A DNA stretch of 64,000 nt from contig JACNJW010000039.1 of the NCBI GenBank assembly GCA_014382365.1, forward strand, positions 1 through 64,000, in the 5' to 3' direction. A model generated the notes under the pieces. That model was not told the origin of the DNA. It ran no database searches and saw only the letters and a program-made list of their open reading frames with translations. The position numbers were made by a program, and so were the translations under genes. Source of the stretch: SAR324 cluster bacterium. Its GTDB lineage: Bacteria; SAR324; NAC60-12. Each line of letters opens with the position of its first letter. Positions within the stretch are counted from its first letter, which is position 1. Below, one piece after another: positions 8,962 to 19,338 of the stretch.

Positions 8962-10563
8962 TTAGCTGTTTTGTGATTTTAGGGCATTTCTTGCTAATGA
9001 CAAACCTTCAAAAAGATCGCTGGCAAGCAGATAGTTTGAAGCAGTTTTTTTGAGGAAACATTCTGCAGCAAGCCCGTGCAGATAGGCGGCGCATAAAGTT
9101 GCCTGCAGGGATGATAAACCCTGTGCTAGAAAACTTCCAATGAAACCACTTAAAACATCTCCGGATCCAGCAGTTGCCAATGCCGAATTTCCGGTAGGAT
9201 TGATATATATCTTACCATCCGGATTTCCTATAACTGTATATGCACCTTTAAGCAGCAGAACTACATTCCATTCTTGTGAGAGACGTCGAACTGTTGCAAT
9301 CCGGTTTTCCTGAATTTCTGTTACGCTTTGACCGCAAAGTCTCGATAATTCACGCGGATGAGGTGTAATGACTGCAACTCCAAGTCTTTCCTGCAGAGTT
9401 TCTTCATCCAAATTGTTGAGCCCATCAGCATCAATCAGCAGGGGGCCCTCAAGGTGTTTGGTCAAATGCTGCACAAATTTTGCTGTCTGAGAATTAACTC
9501 CCAGTCCGCAACCAAGGACCACAGCATCCCGGACTGCTGCAAGCTGCAGCACAAAATCTGCATGTTCTTCAGAAAAAAATTGATGTGCATTGTGCGGACT
9601 GACAGTCATGACCTCAGGTGGTTGCCCTGGAAGGTGATCGCGAAGCTCGTTTGGAACACAGGCAGTAACTAAACCGGCACCGTTTTTCAGAGCTCCTAAT
9701 GATGCCAGACTTGCTGCGCCGCCCATGCCTGCAGAGGCGCAGACTGTCAGCAAATGACCGGAACTGCCTTTATGTGCATCGGAGGCACGTTCAGGAATCA
9801 ATTCGCTGATATATTTTCGTGTCAGCAAAAAAGTATGATTTTGTTCCAACAGCTTGGAAGAGTCTGTTTCATCTTGTTCTGAGTTTATATTTTCAGGCCA
9901 GTATTCAGGAATAGAGATGTCGACAATGTTGACTTTTCCCGCATACTTTGCCCCGGGATATTGGAAGCATCCGTTTTTAGCTGCTTGAAAAGAAATTGTA
10001 TACTGACACTCTGCGGCAACTCCAAAGATCAGGCTCTCGTCAGTTGAAACACCAGATGGAATGTCAACAGCAAGGCGCAACGCAGTTTTGTTTGAGTTGA
10101 ATATTTCAAGCCATTCCCGGTATGCTCCTTCAATCTGCTGCACCATTCCAATACCAAAAATGGCATCAATCAGGATATCTGCTTCCTCAATCAGGCGGAC
10201 TGCATTTGTATCCGGAAAGGAGACACTATCACCAAATTGTTGCCACAAAATCTGGTTCTTACGGGCATCCCCTTTTTTTGCAGTACCAGCATCAACTACT
10301 TTGATGTTATATCCCCGGTTTGCTAAAAGCCTGGCAATTGCAAATCCGTCACCGCCGTTATTACCCTGGCCGCAGCAAACGATGACAGATGCTTCAGGTT
10401 CATTTCTTAATTTATAAATTTCAACCCAATCTGCCACACTACGGGCAGCATTTTCCATCAAGATTGCTCCCGGAATTCCTAAGTCTTCAATTGCATGCCG
10501 ATCCATTTCACGCATTGAAAGCGTGTCTGCAAGTCGAATCAGTTTATCAATATTAGAATCCAT
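8962..10563 (-). CDS. nnrDE: Bifunctional NAD(P)HX epimerase / ADP-dependent NAD(P)HX dehydratase
   Basis: A 533-residue fusion of the two NAD(P)H-hydrate repair enzymes (E. coli YjeF/NnrDE layout). The N-terminal epimerase half (about 1-220) has CCGQGNNGGDGFAIARLLA and DAIFGIG. The C-terminal ribokinase-like dehydratase half (about 250-530) has HKGSSGHLLTV, TPHPRELSRLCG and GSGDVLSGFIGSFLAQG. It repairs hydrated NADH and NADPH in the cytoplasm, and length is normal. It is the last gene of the hisA-hisF-hypothetical-nnrDE run, starting 6 nt after the small exported protein gene. Confidence 0.93.
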   Translation of the reverse strand: MDSNIDKLIRLADTLSMREMDRHAIEDLGIPGAILMENAARSVADWVEIYKLRNEPEASVIVCCGQGNNGGDGFAIARLLANRGYNIKVVDAGTAKKGDARKNQILWQQFGDSVSFPDTNAVRLIEEADILIDAIFGIGMVQQIEGAYREWLEIFNSNKTALRLAVDIPSGVSTDESLIFGVAAECQYTISFQAAKNGCFQYPGAKYAGKVNIVDISIPEYWPENINSEQDETDSSKLLEQNHTFLLTRKYISELIPERASDAHKGSSGHLLTVCASAGMGGAASLASLGALKNGAGLVTACVPNELRDHLPGQPPEVMTVSPHNAHQFFSEEHADFVLQLAAVRDAVVLGCGLGVNSQTAKFVQHLTKHLEGPLLIDADGLNNLDEETLQERLGVAVITPHPRELSRLCGQSVTEIQENRIATVRRLSQEWNVVLLLKGAYTVIGNPDGKIYINPTGNSALATAGSGDVLSGFIGSFLAQGLSSLQATLCAAYLHGLAAECFLKKTASNYLLASDLFEGLSLARNALKSQNS

Positions 10564-10569
10564 TTCTAG

Positions 10570-11148
10570 TCAACGGTTAGACTGCTGTCTTAATTGCTGA
10601 ACAAATATCTTTGATTCCTGGTGTCTTTTGTAAACGTGTGTACCATAAAGGTCTAGCTCACGGGGTTTTTTCCGCGGAGTGTTACCGAAGTATGGTTTGG
10701 GTTTAAAAGCATTGGTACAATAGGCAGGCGCAATTATGGGGTCACATAATTTGCTGACTGCAGGTGGTTCAGAAACAGGATTATTGTAGCTACCCTTATT
10801 TGAAACAACTGGTCTGGTTGCTTCTTTCCTGCCATACAATTTTTTCTTGTAGTTAACCGGAGAAATCAACAGGTTTTGGAGTTTTTGTGCAGTACGTCTT
10901 TCTTGGATTGTTGGTTCCGGAGGTTGCAACTGTTCAAGGGTAGGTGTAGATTTTCTAACTGTATCAGCAGAGTATGCTGATTTATCTAATTTGGTTTTTC
11001 CTTCAATGATTGATTTGACACGTTTGCTGCTGGAACGTATTTCTTTTTCTTTGTAAGCCCACAAATCTGTTGCACTGCCTATAAAAAGTAACAGAAATGC
11101 AAAAGAAACTGGTGCCGAAATTAGTTTTTTTCGAGTCAGCAAAAACAT
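10570..11148 (-). CDS. Small exported basic protein, unknown function
   Basis: A 192-residue protein with an N-terminal signal sequence (basic start, hydrophobic stretch at about 11-27, probable cleavage near Trp30-Ala31). The mature part is rich in Lys, Arg and Pro and has two Cys (about 136 and 143) in CDPIIAPAYC, which could form a disulfide in the periplasm. I recognise no domain. It sits between hisF (21 nt) and nnrDE (6 nt) and is probably cotranscribed with them, but neither neighbour predicts its job. Confidence 0.65.
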   Translation of the reverse strand: MFLLTRKKLISAPVSFAFLLLFIGSATDLWAYKEKEIRSSSKRVKSIIEGKTKLDKSAYSADTVRKSTPTLEQLQPPEPTIQERRTAQKLQNLLISPVNYKKKLYGRKEATRPVVSNKGSYNNPVSEPPAVSKLCDPIIAPAYCTNAFKPKPYFGNTPRKKPRELDLYGTHVYKRHQESKIFVQQLRQQSNR

Positions 11149-11169
11149 AAAATATGTTACTCCAGAAAA

Positions 11170-11964
11170 CTAAACTGTTCGTACCGGAATGTTATGATCA
11201 CGAAGATACTGTTTGACTTGTGAAACTGTATATTTACCATAGTGAAAAACAGATGCAGCCAAAACTGCATCTGCTTTGCCAATTGTGAGTGCATCCCGAA
11301 AATGTTCAAATGTGCCACCACCGCCAGAAGCAATGACAGGGATATTAACTGTGCCACTGATTGCTGCAGTCAATTCCAATTCAAAGCCATCCTGATGTCC
11401 GTCAGCATCCATGCTTGTTAATAATATTTCACCTGCACCACGTGCTTCCATTTCTTTGGCCCAGAGCACTGCATCCAATCCGGTTGCACGGCTTCCTCCG
11501 TGACTGAAGACCTCCCATTTTGAAGCAGTCTCTTTTGTTTTTTGATTTTGTACTTCTAAATCACATTTTCTGGCATCAATTGCAACAACAATGCATTGGG
11601 AGCCAAAACGCTTTGCACCTTCCGTGATAAGATCAGGGTTACTGATTGCGGAAGAATTCACTGAGACCTTATCTGCTCCCGCAGTTACCAGAGCATGAAT
11701 GTTATCAAGTGATGAAATTCCACCGCCAATAGTAAAGGGTATAAACAATTCACGTGCCAAGCGTGTTGCCAACTCAATTGTTGTACCTCGATTTTCAGCC
11801 GAAGCAGCTATATCTAGAAAAATAAGTTCGTCTGCAGACTGTTCATTATAACGCTGAGCAAGCTCCAGTGGGTCGCCTGCATCTCGCAAGCCAACAAAGC
11901 TCGTCCCTTTGACCACGCGTCCGTCTTTTATGTCTAAACAGGGAATGATACGGCGTGCTAACAT
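11170..11964 (-). CDS. hisF: Imidazole glycerol phosphate synthase, cyclase subunit HisF
   Basis: A 264-residue (beta-alpha)8 barrel, slightly longer than the usual 252-258. It starts with the canonical [18 protein letters not shown] (catalytic Asp11), has [11 protein letters not shown], and holds the second catalytic Asp in [15 protein letters not shown]. With HisH (not in this window) it makes IGP and AICAR from PRFAR in histidine biosynthesis. Its start overlaps the end of hisA by 7 nt, so the two are translationally coupled. The few extra residues lie in a loop after the [10 protein letters not shown] strand. Confidence 0.96.
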   Translation of the reverse strand: MLARRIIPCLDIKDGRVVKGTSFVGLRDAGDPLELAQRYNEQSADELIFLDIAASAENRGTTIELATRLARELFIPFTIGGGISSLDNIHALVTAGADKVSVNSSAISNPDLITEGAKRFGSQCIVVAIDARKCDLEVQNQKTKETASKWEVFSHGGSRATGLDAVLWAKEMEARGAGEILLTSMDADGHQDGFELELTAAISGTVNIPVIASGGGGTFEHFRDALTIGKADAVLAASVFHYGKYTVSQVKQYLRDHNIPVRTV

Positions 11965-12677
11965 TTGAAAACTTCCTTTAAATCAAGTTTTTCTTCGTAA
12001 ATTGCTTTGCCGCTGATTACCTGATCAACACCAACAGCCTCAAGAACTTTGAGCTGTTCCAGATCCTCCATCGAAGATACTCCTCCGGATGCTACTGTTT
12101 TTAAACCGCTGCGACTGGCAAAATCGTGGAGTGCGGATAAATTTGGTCCACTCAGCATGCCGTCACGGGCAATGTCTGTAAAAACGACTCTTTCTATCCC
12201 AAGTTTTTTCCATCTTAAGGCAAAATCAACGTCATCAATTTCAGTTCCTTCCTGCCAGCCTTCAATTGCAACTTTACGGTTCCGCGCATCAATTCCAAGA
12301 ATTATTTTTTCTCCGGTAAAATGTTGCAAAGAATTCTCGAGAACATCAGGATCCTTGACTGCCATTGTACCTACTATTACTGAGGATATTCCCAGCTCTA
12401 ACATTCGCTCAATGTCTGCTGTTGTACGTATTCCACCACCCAACTGGACTGGTATGGAAATGTTATTTAGAATTGAGCGGATACTTTTTAAATTGGCAGC
12501 TTTTCCGTGGAATGCTCCGTCCAAATCAACCAAATGTAGTCGTTTTGCACCTGCTTTTTCAAATGAAAGTGCCATTGCAGCAGGATCATCTGAATAGACA
12601 GTTTCTGCAGCAGCCTCCCCCTGAAGCAATCTTACGCAGCGACCATTTTTTAAATCTATTGCCGGAATTAACAGCAT
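11958..12677 (-). CDS. hisA: Phosphoribosyl-formimino-AICAR-phosphate isomerase HisA
   Basis: A 239-residue (beta-alpha)8 barrel of normal length. The first catalytic Asp is in [16 protein letters not shown] (Asp8), and the second is in [14 protein letters not shown]. The phosphate-binding sites PVQLGGGIR and [12 protein letters not shown] are present. It catalyses the Amadori rearrangement of ProFAR to PRFAR in histidine biosynthesis, feeding HisF encoded next to it. It is the first gene of the minus-strand run; the promoter should lie in 12678-12800. Confidence 0.95.
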   Translation of the reverse strand: MLLIPAIDLKNGRCVRLLQGEAAAETVYSDDPAAMALSFEKAGAKRLHLVDLDGAFHGKAANLKSIRSILNNISIPVQLGGGIRTTADIERMLELGISSVIVGTMAVKDPDVLENSLQHFTGEKIILGIDARNRKVAIEGWQEGTEIDDVDFALRWKKLGIERVVFTDIARDGMLSGPNLSALHDFASRSGLKTVASGGVSSMEDLEQLKVLEAVGVDQVISGKAIYEEKLDLKEVFKC

Positions 12678-12911
12678 ATACTAGCTTTAGTTTTGGGTTT
12701 TTGGTTCTAATATTAGTGAGAACTCTGAAATAATTAAACTTTATTGTCCATGATCCTGTAAATTTCACTTCAAATCAAGTTAGATCGTACGACTTCTGCT
12801 GAAAAAAAATGGCTCAATACTTGAATGCCAGTATGGTTGCAAAATTATGCTGATTGTCAAACCAGCATAATCATCAAATGTATATTGTTAATAAAACTAA
12901 ATCCGGAAGAT

Positions 12912-13538
12912 ATGCAAATTTCAGCAAATACTCCTGCAGATAAAAAAGCTGTAATGGAAAGGTCGGTTCAGAGTAATGAAAGAACCGCTGTTCAAAGTCC
13001 TAAAACACAAACAGCAAAAGCAGAGGAAATTATTTTAGCGAAGGGTGCTGAACGAAACGAAACCTCACAGTATTTGAAGGTACTCTCAAGGATAGAAAAT
13101 TTACTGATCCAGAATAAATTGCCGGATGCTGCAGTAGAAGGATTTATTGGTGCAATTAAAAAACAGCTTGAAGCAATAAATGAAGCAGACAAAAAAATGT
13201 TGATGAATCTGCCTGAACTCAAAAAACTGGATGTGAAAAAATTGGAAGATCTTCCGAATTTGATCAAGAGTGATTTCAGGAACAAAGAAAAATCAGCAGA
13301 TTTGTTTAAGCTGCTGCGTCAGCCAGAGTTTGCGGTTTTGATGCGGACTGATAATAAACCTGCGCCAAAAACTTACTCTGCACAGCCCGTACAACCGTTA
13401 TCAGCTGCAAAATTGCCAGTAATGAAAGCTGAACAAGGACCTGCAGGTAAAGGGATAGAAGTTCTTACTGTACCCTCAATAACTGTTGGCAAAACGCCTG
13501 AAAACAACAGTTCTCCAAGAAAAAATCTGGTTACCTGA
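12912..13538 (+). CDS. Lys/Ala-rich soluble protein, unknown function
   Basis: A 208-residue protein starting at the ATG at 12912, which has GGAAG just upstream. An in-frame ATG at 12825 would add 29 residues that look like untranslated leader. No signal peptide or membrane segment is seen. The middle (about 50-125) is predicted helical and charged (for example NLPELKKLDVKKLEDLPNLI), and the ends are Pro/Ala/Lys-rich and probably disordered. It converges on a bactofilin gene 21 nt away, which may be coincidental. No family recognised. Confidence 0.6.
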   Translation: MQISANTPADKKAVMERSVQSNERTAVQSPKTQTAKAEEIILAKGAERNETSQYLKVLSRIENLLIQNKLPDAAVEGFIGAIKKQLEAINEADKKMLMNLPELKKLDVKKLEDLPNLIKSDFRNKEKSADLFKLLRQPEFAVLMRTDNKPAPKTYSAQPVQPLSAAKLPVMKAEQGPAGKGIEVLTVPSITVGKTPENNSSPRKNLVT

Positions 13539-13559
13539 TTAAATAAATAAAAAGAATCG

Positions 13560-13907
13560 TCAGTGATTGTCAATCTGTGGTGTTTGATTCATGATGAATT
13601 TTCCTGAAAATTCACCGCCAAGCTGCATCTCCAAGCCACCGTTTGGAGTATAAATATCTCCTTCAACTTGTGCATTTTTTAATATTTCTACGAGTTGACT
13701 GGCTCTTAGATCTCCTTCAACACGCCCATCAACCCTGATCACAGGTGCCTCTATATGCCCCTTAACGTTTCCTAATGAACCAACTAAAACTGTGTGTTCA
13801 CTTGTGATACTTCCGACATAGGCACAATCAATTCGGATACTATCGATGGTGGACAGGCTTCCTTCCAATTGTAAATCCGGTCCCAAATAACCTTTAACTG
13901 CTTTCAT
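13560..13907 (-). CDS. Bactofilin (polymer-forming cytoskeletal protein)
   Basis: A 115-residue right-handed beta-helix protein of the DUF583/bactofilin family. It shows the periodic Gly/Val turns of that fold (GYLGPDLQLEGSLS, VDGRVEGDLRAS, AQVEGDIYTPNGGLEM). Bactofilins self-assemble without nucleotide into filaments and help position envelope or chromosome-segregation factors. The short disordered tails on both sides of a roughly 90-residue core are typical. The gene stands alone on the minus strand and is convergent with the 12912-13538 gene. Confidence 0.88.
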   Translation of the reverse strand: MKAVKGYLGPDLQLEGSLSTIDSIRIDCAYVGSITSEHTVLVGSLGNVKGHIEAPVIRVDGRVEGDLRASQLVEILKNAQVEGDIYTPNGGLEMQLGGEFSGKFIMNQTPQIDNH

Positions 13908-14152
13908 AACCGAACCTTTTACTAAATGTATTTATTTTTAACATAGTGTTTTAATTATTTCTATTAATGCTTATGTATACTTGACGCAAATTTCAAACTA
14001 GTAGTATTTTCTGCATTGATGTCTGAACTGAAGTATAGTTGTAGTAAAATTATTTTAAATATAATCTTAAGCAAAACTAAACTGGAGTTGTAATATTAAC
14101 TGGAGAACTATCAAGAATGCTTAATATTCTAAGTAGACTTCTGACAGTAAAC

Positions 14153-15418
14153 TCATTTCAGCCAATTATTAATCCTCCGGCAGGCTTCAACCAACTTAGG
14201 AAACAGACTTAAATTCAACTCTTGTGTGAGTTCTGTTTTTCCAGGGAAATCATGCAAAACTTGTGCACCATCATAGTCAACACTTGCGATTCGAACTGCT
14301 AAATAATTTTCAGGCATATAAAAGTCTGCTCCTGGGAGCAATGCTACACCAACTTCATCCAAGAGGCGTTTGCTCAATTCTGTACTGGTCTTGATGCCGC
14401 GTGAGCTAAGTTTATCTTTAAAATTTTCAAAATCCGGAAAGAGGTAAAATGCACCTTGAGGTTCAGGACAATTCAGACCAATTTTTCTAAATTGCTGACA
14501 TAAATAGTGTCCTGTAGCAGCATGTATATCGCGGCAACGTTCAACATATTCTCTAAGCTCATCATAGCCAGCAAATCCTGGCAGGGCGCCAAACTGAATT
14601 GGAGCACTGACACAACTGAAAGTTTCACTCACAAAAGCAGAAAGCGGTTTTGTGATTTCAGCGAACTCGTCTGGAATCATAGCAAAGCCAAGTCGCCAGC
14701 CTCCGGCAGAAAAGGCTTTTGAAATTCCACTGGTAGTAATTGTTGCTTCAGGATAATATTTAGCAATTCCCTCAAACTGCTGTCCATCATACTGTGTAAG
14801 CGCATATATCTCATCTGAGATTACGATAACTCCATGTTTGCGGCAGACTTCAGCTAAATCTCGTAATTCAACTGCAGAATGAACACTACCGGTCGGATTG
14901 CTGGGATTATTTAATATCAGAATTTTTTGAGGATAGTCTTGACTGGAACAGGCTGCATCAAGTTCTTCGGCCTGTAAACGGTAACCATTTTTAAAGTCGG
15001 TTTTAATTGGTAAAAATGTTTTAGATCTGATTCTTGCCTGAGGACCATAACTGACCCAACTTGGTGCGGGTACCATGAGCGGACCTTCCAATAAGTAAAG
15101 CAATTGAAATATCAACTCTTTACTTCCTGGACCAATGAAAATATTTTCATATGAGTAGTTATAACTGAATTCTTTCTGAGAAAAATCTGCAACTGCCTGG
15201 CGTAATTCAGTCAAGCCATAACCAGAAATATATTGTTTGCGCTGGGCGTTATTACGCAAGGCATCCTGCATCTGTTCCGGTACTGGAAACGGAGACTCTC
15301 CAAAACCCAGATGACAGATGTCTTTACCTTCATTTCGTAATTTCAGTGCAAGCTGGTTGATAAATAAAGTTGCAGATTCCTTCAAATTACTAATCTGCCG
15401 GTTAAGAATAGGCCGCAT
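14153..15418 (-). CDS. Class I/II PLP-dependent aminotransferase
   Basis: A 421-residue fold-type I aminotransferase. The PLP region is clear: ILNNPSNPTGSVHS, VISDEIYALTQYDG, and the Schiff-base lysine in SGISKAFSAGGWRLGFAMIP. The N-terminus has the substrate-recognition motif LGFGESPFPVPEQM. A cytoplasmic aspartate/aromatic-type amino acid aminotransferase is likely; substrate not determinable here. It begins 26 nt after the HelD-like gene and probably belongs to the murA-helD-aminotransferase transcript. Confidence 0.85.
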   Translation of the reverse strand: MRPILNRQISNLKESATLFINQLALKLRNEGKDICHLGFGESPFPVPEQMQDALRNNAQRKQYISGYGLTELRQAVADFSQKEFSYNYSYENIFIGPGSKELIFQLLYLLEGPLMVPAPSWVSYGPQARIRSKTFLPIKTDFKNGYRLQAEELDAACSSQDYPQKILILNNPSNPTGSVHSAVELRDLAEVCRKHGVIVISDEIYALTQYDGQQFEGIAKYYPEATITTSGISKAFSAGGWRLGFAMIPDEFAEITKPLSAFVSETFSCVSAPIQFGALPGFAGYDELREYVERCRDIHAATGHYLCQQFRKIGLNCPEPQGAFYLFPDFENFKDKLSSRGIKTSTELSKRLLDEVGVALLPGADFYMPENYLAVRIASVDYDGAQVLHDFPGKTELTQELNLSLFPKLVEACRRINNWLK

Positions 15419-15444
15419 TTTAGATTGAATTATTTAAATGAATG

Positions 15445-17898
15445 TTATTTTGACTCTTCCCTGATTCCGGCAATCAACGAAGATGGATTTCCACAATGCA
15501 TGATCCACAGTTGATGTGCTGCCCGGGTAACTCCAACATAGAGCAATTGTCTGGAACGAATGTCCGGTCCATATGTAGATGCGTCTGCATCTGCAATTAT
15601 AACAGAATCAAATTCCAGGCCTTTGGTCTGTGAAATATCAGTTACATCAATACCTGGCGTAAATGAAAATTCCTGATCACTGATGAATCGCAGGCCAACA
15701 AGATCTGTTCTCAACAAACCTTCATATAAGATTTTGGCACTTTCCTGAGTACGTGCCAACACAGCCACACTGGCCAGTGGTTCACGTATAGATAAATCTT
15801 TCAATGTATCTGCCAGGAATGCGACCATGGCACCTCTTTCACGGAAACGGAAAACATCAACAGGGGCGCCGTGACGAGTAGAATGCCAAACTGTATTAAC
15901 ACTATGTTCACCAATAACCTGTTTTGCAATAGTCATTATTTCATGAGTTGAACGGTAACCAATTTTTAAAGGATCCAAGGCAGTAATGTCTGGTTTAGAA
16001 CCGTTTGGCAGAGTCAAATGTCCGAGTGATTCTCCCCAGGTTTCATGTCTGCGCCCAATCATGATACGTTGATCTAAATCACCTGCCAGAGTCACACTTG
16101 GTAGTTCTTCAGGAGTCAGACTGACTAATAGTTGAAATTCAAGGGGTCCAAAATCCTGAGCCTCATCGAGCATCAAGTGTGTGTAATTAAGCTGTTTACC
16201 GTTTTTACGTTGTAAGGGCCCCATCAGCAGTTGATACAGTAAAAGCAGGAGAGTATCATCTTCCTCGTCCAAAAGAGCCTTTTCATCAGCAAAATTTAAA
16301 TTAATGCTGCCTAATCCTTCCACGGGGTCAGTCAAAGAAACACGATCTGATTCTATCAGTTCTCCAGCTTCTAGACGTTTTTGATATTGTCTAACAGCCC
16401 ATGAACAGGCACTTGTGAGCTGAGTTTCGCTAAAAACTCCAGGTGCCAGACGCTCAACTGTTTCAAATAACAACTCCTGACGGACAAGACAATCATTCCA
16501 AATTTGAGAAGTTAACAAATGCGGAGCTTCAAACAGCTCGGGAAATGCATGCTCCAAAACTTTCTGCAACTGTTTCTCCATTCTGGAACTGCTAAGTCCG
16601 GGAACATTTTCGATCGAATCTTCACCTTTTGACCAACGTACTAAATATAGTAAACGAGGTATTAAGACTAACTCAGACAGTGCATCCCAAGCCTCAAGCA
16701 CGAGATCCAGTTCTTCAACTTTAACAAGTTTGTCTTCAAACAACTTGCGGAATTTTAGTGTTCGTTTTTCTATTTCCTCACGATAGTATTTCAGCCACAA
16801 TGGATGACGTTTTAGTTCAATCACATCCATCGGTGTGTTTTCAGCATAACTCGAAGGTAATTCAGGCAGCATACGCTTACGGAGCCCGGAAACCCATTTG
16901 TGATAAGTACGTGGCCGGACACCATTTACTCCTAATGCAGGTAAGACTTTTGACATGTAATTTGCTAAAGCCGGACCGAAAACAATCGGTAGAACAGTTT
17001 TTGGTTTAAAATACTGAGGTTTTTTTGACATTAAGTATGCCAGCCGATGAAGTGCAACTGTGGTCTTGCCAGAACCTGCACCACCTTGTATCAACACAAT
17101 TCCGGATTCAGAATGTGTAATAACGTTAAATTGTTGAGGATCCACCAGTGCAGTGATTTGCCGGAGATGTTTATCCACTCTATAACCGGAAAAATTAAGG
17201 TCTGTAGTCTGTCCTGAATTTGAGCTTAATTCTTCAGGTACTTTTAGTTCGTCCAGAGTTTTTTCCGGACCGCTTTCTAACTGTGGTGTTTTTTGGCTGA
17301 CTAAATGCCATTTCATTTCCTTTTCAGGTTTTTTGGAGAAGTCTTCCAAAACTCCTCCTGGCCAGTTAATTCTCATCAAAGTGCCATTTTCTATCAGTAG
17401 CATTCTTCTGACAATCAGCACACCTTCAAGTTCCCGCTCTCCAACTTCTTCAACGTACTCTTCTCCTTCATTGTAGCGATAAAATATTTGACTGATTGGA
17501 GCATTTTTCCAATCTACGATTGGACAGGGTAAGTGAGTGGAAAAGCAATTTTGATTGCCAATCAGCAAATCCCTTTCACGTTTGTTTTCACGTAAACGGA
17601 TGTGAGCAAAATAGGGAGTGTCAAGGTTATATCCTGATGCGGCCTTATGTGAATCCTGGTGAGTATGCAGTAGAACCAGGCGTTCCATTTGTGCCATCAC
17701 AGCAGGTACATCTTCAGGCAACGTGTCTGCAAGAGAGTCTCTCAACTCAATAATATTATTAAAGTTTACATCATTAAGGTTGTTCTGTTTTTCATCGACA
17801 GCAAGCATCAAAAGCCCCTGTTTCACCTGAATTAACAGTTGTTGTTCTTCTTCCAGAATTTTTGTCTGTTCCGGAGATATAGTATGGTTATTTTCCAT
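15445..17898 (-). CDS. HelD-like superfamily 1 helicase
   Basis: An 817-residue UvrD/Rep-type ATPase. Walker A is GGAGSGKT (272-279), Walker B is in MLDEAQDFGPLE (about 585), and later SF1 motifs include KIGYRSTHEI and QTKGLEFDSVIIADA. The roughly 270-residue N-terminal arm with a long coiled segment, and the YFAHIRLR and APISQIFYRY motifs, match HelD proteins. HelD pushes into RNA polymerase to recycle stalled complexes rather than unwinding DNA. Function by homology only; an ordinary DNA helicase IV role is the alternative. It starts 8 nt after murA ends, so the two are likely cotranscribed. Confidence 0.8.
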   Translation of the reverse strand: MENNHTISPEQTKILEEEQQLLIQVKQGLLMLAVDEKQNNLNDVNFNNIIELRDSLADTLPEDVPAVMAQMERLVLLHTHQDSHKAASGYNLDTPYFAHIRLRENKRERDLLIGNQNCFSTHLPCPIVDWKNAPISQIFYRYNEGEEYVEEVGERELEGVLIVRRMLLIENGTLMRINWPGGVLEDFSKKPEKEMKWHLVSQKTPQLESGPEKTLDELKVPEELSSNSGQTTDLNFSGYRVDKHLRQITALVDPQQFNVITHSESGIVLIQGGAGSGKTTVALHRLAYLMSKKPQYFKPKTVLPIVFGPALANYMSKVLPALGVNGVRPRTYHKWVSGLRKRMLPELPSSYAENTPMDVIELKRHPLWLKYYREEIEKRTLKFRKLFEDKLVKVEELDLVLEAWDALSELVLIPRLLYLVRWSKGEDSIENVPGLSSSRMEKQLQKVLEHAFPELFEAPHLLTSQIWNDCLVRQELLFETVERLAPGVFSETQLTSACSWAVRQYQKRLEAGELIESDRVSLTDPVEGLGSINLNFADEKALLDEEDDTLLLLLYQLLMGPLQRKNGKQLNYTHLMLDEAQDFGPLEFQLLVSLTPEELPSVTLAGDLDQRIMIGRRHETWGESLGHLTLPNGSKPDITALDPLKIGYRSTHEIMTIAKQVIGEHSVNTVWHSTRHGAPVDVFRFRERGAMVAFLADTLKDLSIREPLASVAVLARTQESAKILYEGLLRTDLVGLRFISDQEFSFTPGIDVTDISQTKGLEFDSVIIADADASTYGPDIRSRQLLYVGVTRAAHQLWIMHCGNPSSLIAGIREESK

Positions 17899-17906
17899 TA
17901 GTTTGA

Positions 17907-19193
17907 TTATTCCATTACTCTATTTATTTTTGCACCTAAAGCATTTAGCCGTTTGTCAATTGCTTCATAACCACGGTCAATCTGGTCAATATTGTGAATT
18001 TCAGTAATTCCATTTGCACCAAGTGCTGCAATCAGTAAAGCCATGCCGGCTCTAATATCAGGAGAAGAAACTCTTGCCCCTTTGAGTGAGGTAGGTCCTG
18101 AAACAACGGCCCTGTGTGGGTCGCAAAGAATAATTTGTGCTCCCATTTCTATCAATTTATCCACCCAGAATAAACGGCTTTCAAACATTTTTTCAAAAAT
18201 TAAAACTGCACCGCTGCATTGAGTTGCGACTACAGTCATGATACTGGTTAAATCTGCCGGAAAACCTGGCCACGGTGCATCATCAATTTTTGGGATTCCA
18301 CCGGGAACATCTCTTTGGACAATTAGCTGTTGTTTTTTTGGAATGAGAATATCATCTCCATTTACTTGAATTTCAACACCAAGTTTTTCAAACATCAGCT
18401 TTGTCATTCGTAGATATTTGACTCCGGCATTTTTGATTATCAGCTCACTTCCTGTCACTGCTGCCAAACCAATGAAAGAACCAACTTCGGTGTGGTCAGG
18501 CTGAATTGTGTATTCTCCACCACCTAGTTCAGGTACTCCATCTATGATAATGGAATTGCTGCCAATGCCTTCAATCTTTGCTCCCAGATTCACCAGAAAA
18601 TTGCAAAGTCCCTGCACATGTGGTTCACAGGCAGCATTGTAGATATTTGTTTTCCCTCGTGCAGTAACTGCGGCCATAACAGCATTTTCAGTTGCCATTA
18701 CACTGGCCTCATCAAGATATATTTCTGTTCCTGCTAAGCCCTTGGTCCGCATCTGATATAGACCTTTTTCATTTTGCTCAATGCTGGCACCAAGCATTTC
18801 AAGTGCAGTTAAGTGAGTTTGTACAGGTCTGAGACCGATGCGGTCACCACCAGGTGCAGGCAAATCAATGGACTTTTTTCGGGCCAGCAGTGGTCCTGCC
18901 AGCAGGAATGAACCTCTGATCTGCACCGCCTCTAATTCATCTGGAACTGTTGACTGTAATTTGCTGGAATCAAAACGATAGCTGTGCTTGTCAATTTGTG
19001 TTACTACAACACCTAGACTTATCAGCAGCTGGCGCATAATTGCTATATCCAGAATATCTGGAATATTATGTATAATAACTGCTTCCTGTGCCAGTAAAGT
19101 TGCTGCAAGTACTGGAAGGGCTTCGTTTTTGTTGCCGGAAGGTGTGATGCTTCCGGAAAGTGGAAAGCCACCTTCAACAATGAATTTTTGCAT
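17907..19193 (-). CDS. murA: UDP-N-acetylglucosamine 1-carboxyvinyltransferase MurA with Asp at the Cys115 position
   Basis: A 428-residue EPSP-synthase-fold enzyme that transfers enolpyruvyl from PEP to UDP-GlcNAc, the first committed step of peptidoglycan synthesis. Lys22 and Asn23 of the family are present in PSGNKNEALPVLAA. The active-site loop reads APGGDRIGLRP, so residue 117 is Asp where E. coli has Cys115. Asp here is known to keep activity and give fosfomycin insensitivity in other bacteria. The rest (FIGLAAVTGSE, ADLTSIMTV, HNIDQIDRGYE) is intact. It leads the minus-strand helD/aminotransferase run. Confidence 0.95.
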   Translation of the reverse strand: MQKFIVEGGFPLSGSITPSGNKNEALPVLAATLLAQEAVIIHNIPDILDIAIMRQLLISLGVVVTQIDKHSYRFDSSKLQSTVPDELEAVQIRGSFLLAGPLLARKKSIDLPAPGGDRIGLRPVQTHLTALEMLGASIEQNEKGLYQMRTKGLAGTEIYLDEASVMATENAVMAAVTARGKTNIYNAACEPHVQGLCNFLVNLGAKIEGIGSNSIIIDGVPELGGGEYTIQPDHTEVGSFIGLAAVTGSELIIKNAGVKYLRMTKLMFEKLGVEIQVNGDDILIPKKQQLIVQRDVPGGIPKIDDAPWPGFPADLTSIMTVVATQCSGAVLIFEKMFESRLFWVDKLIEMGAQIILCDPHRAVVSGPTSLKGARVSSPDIRAGMALLIAALGANGITEIHNIDQIDRGYEAIDKRLNALGAKINRVME

Positions 19194-19338
19194 GAGTGTT
19201 ATTTAATTGTTATAACTTATTAAAAAATATCTAACTCAACTACTTGAATTAGCTTCAAGTCTGCTGGTTTAAATTAATTCCAGAGATTTCGAGAGGAGCA
19301 TCGTTTAAATACACTTCTCCAAAACTACTATCTGGAGT

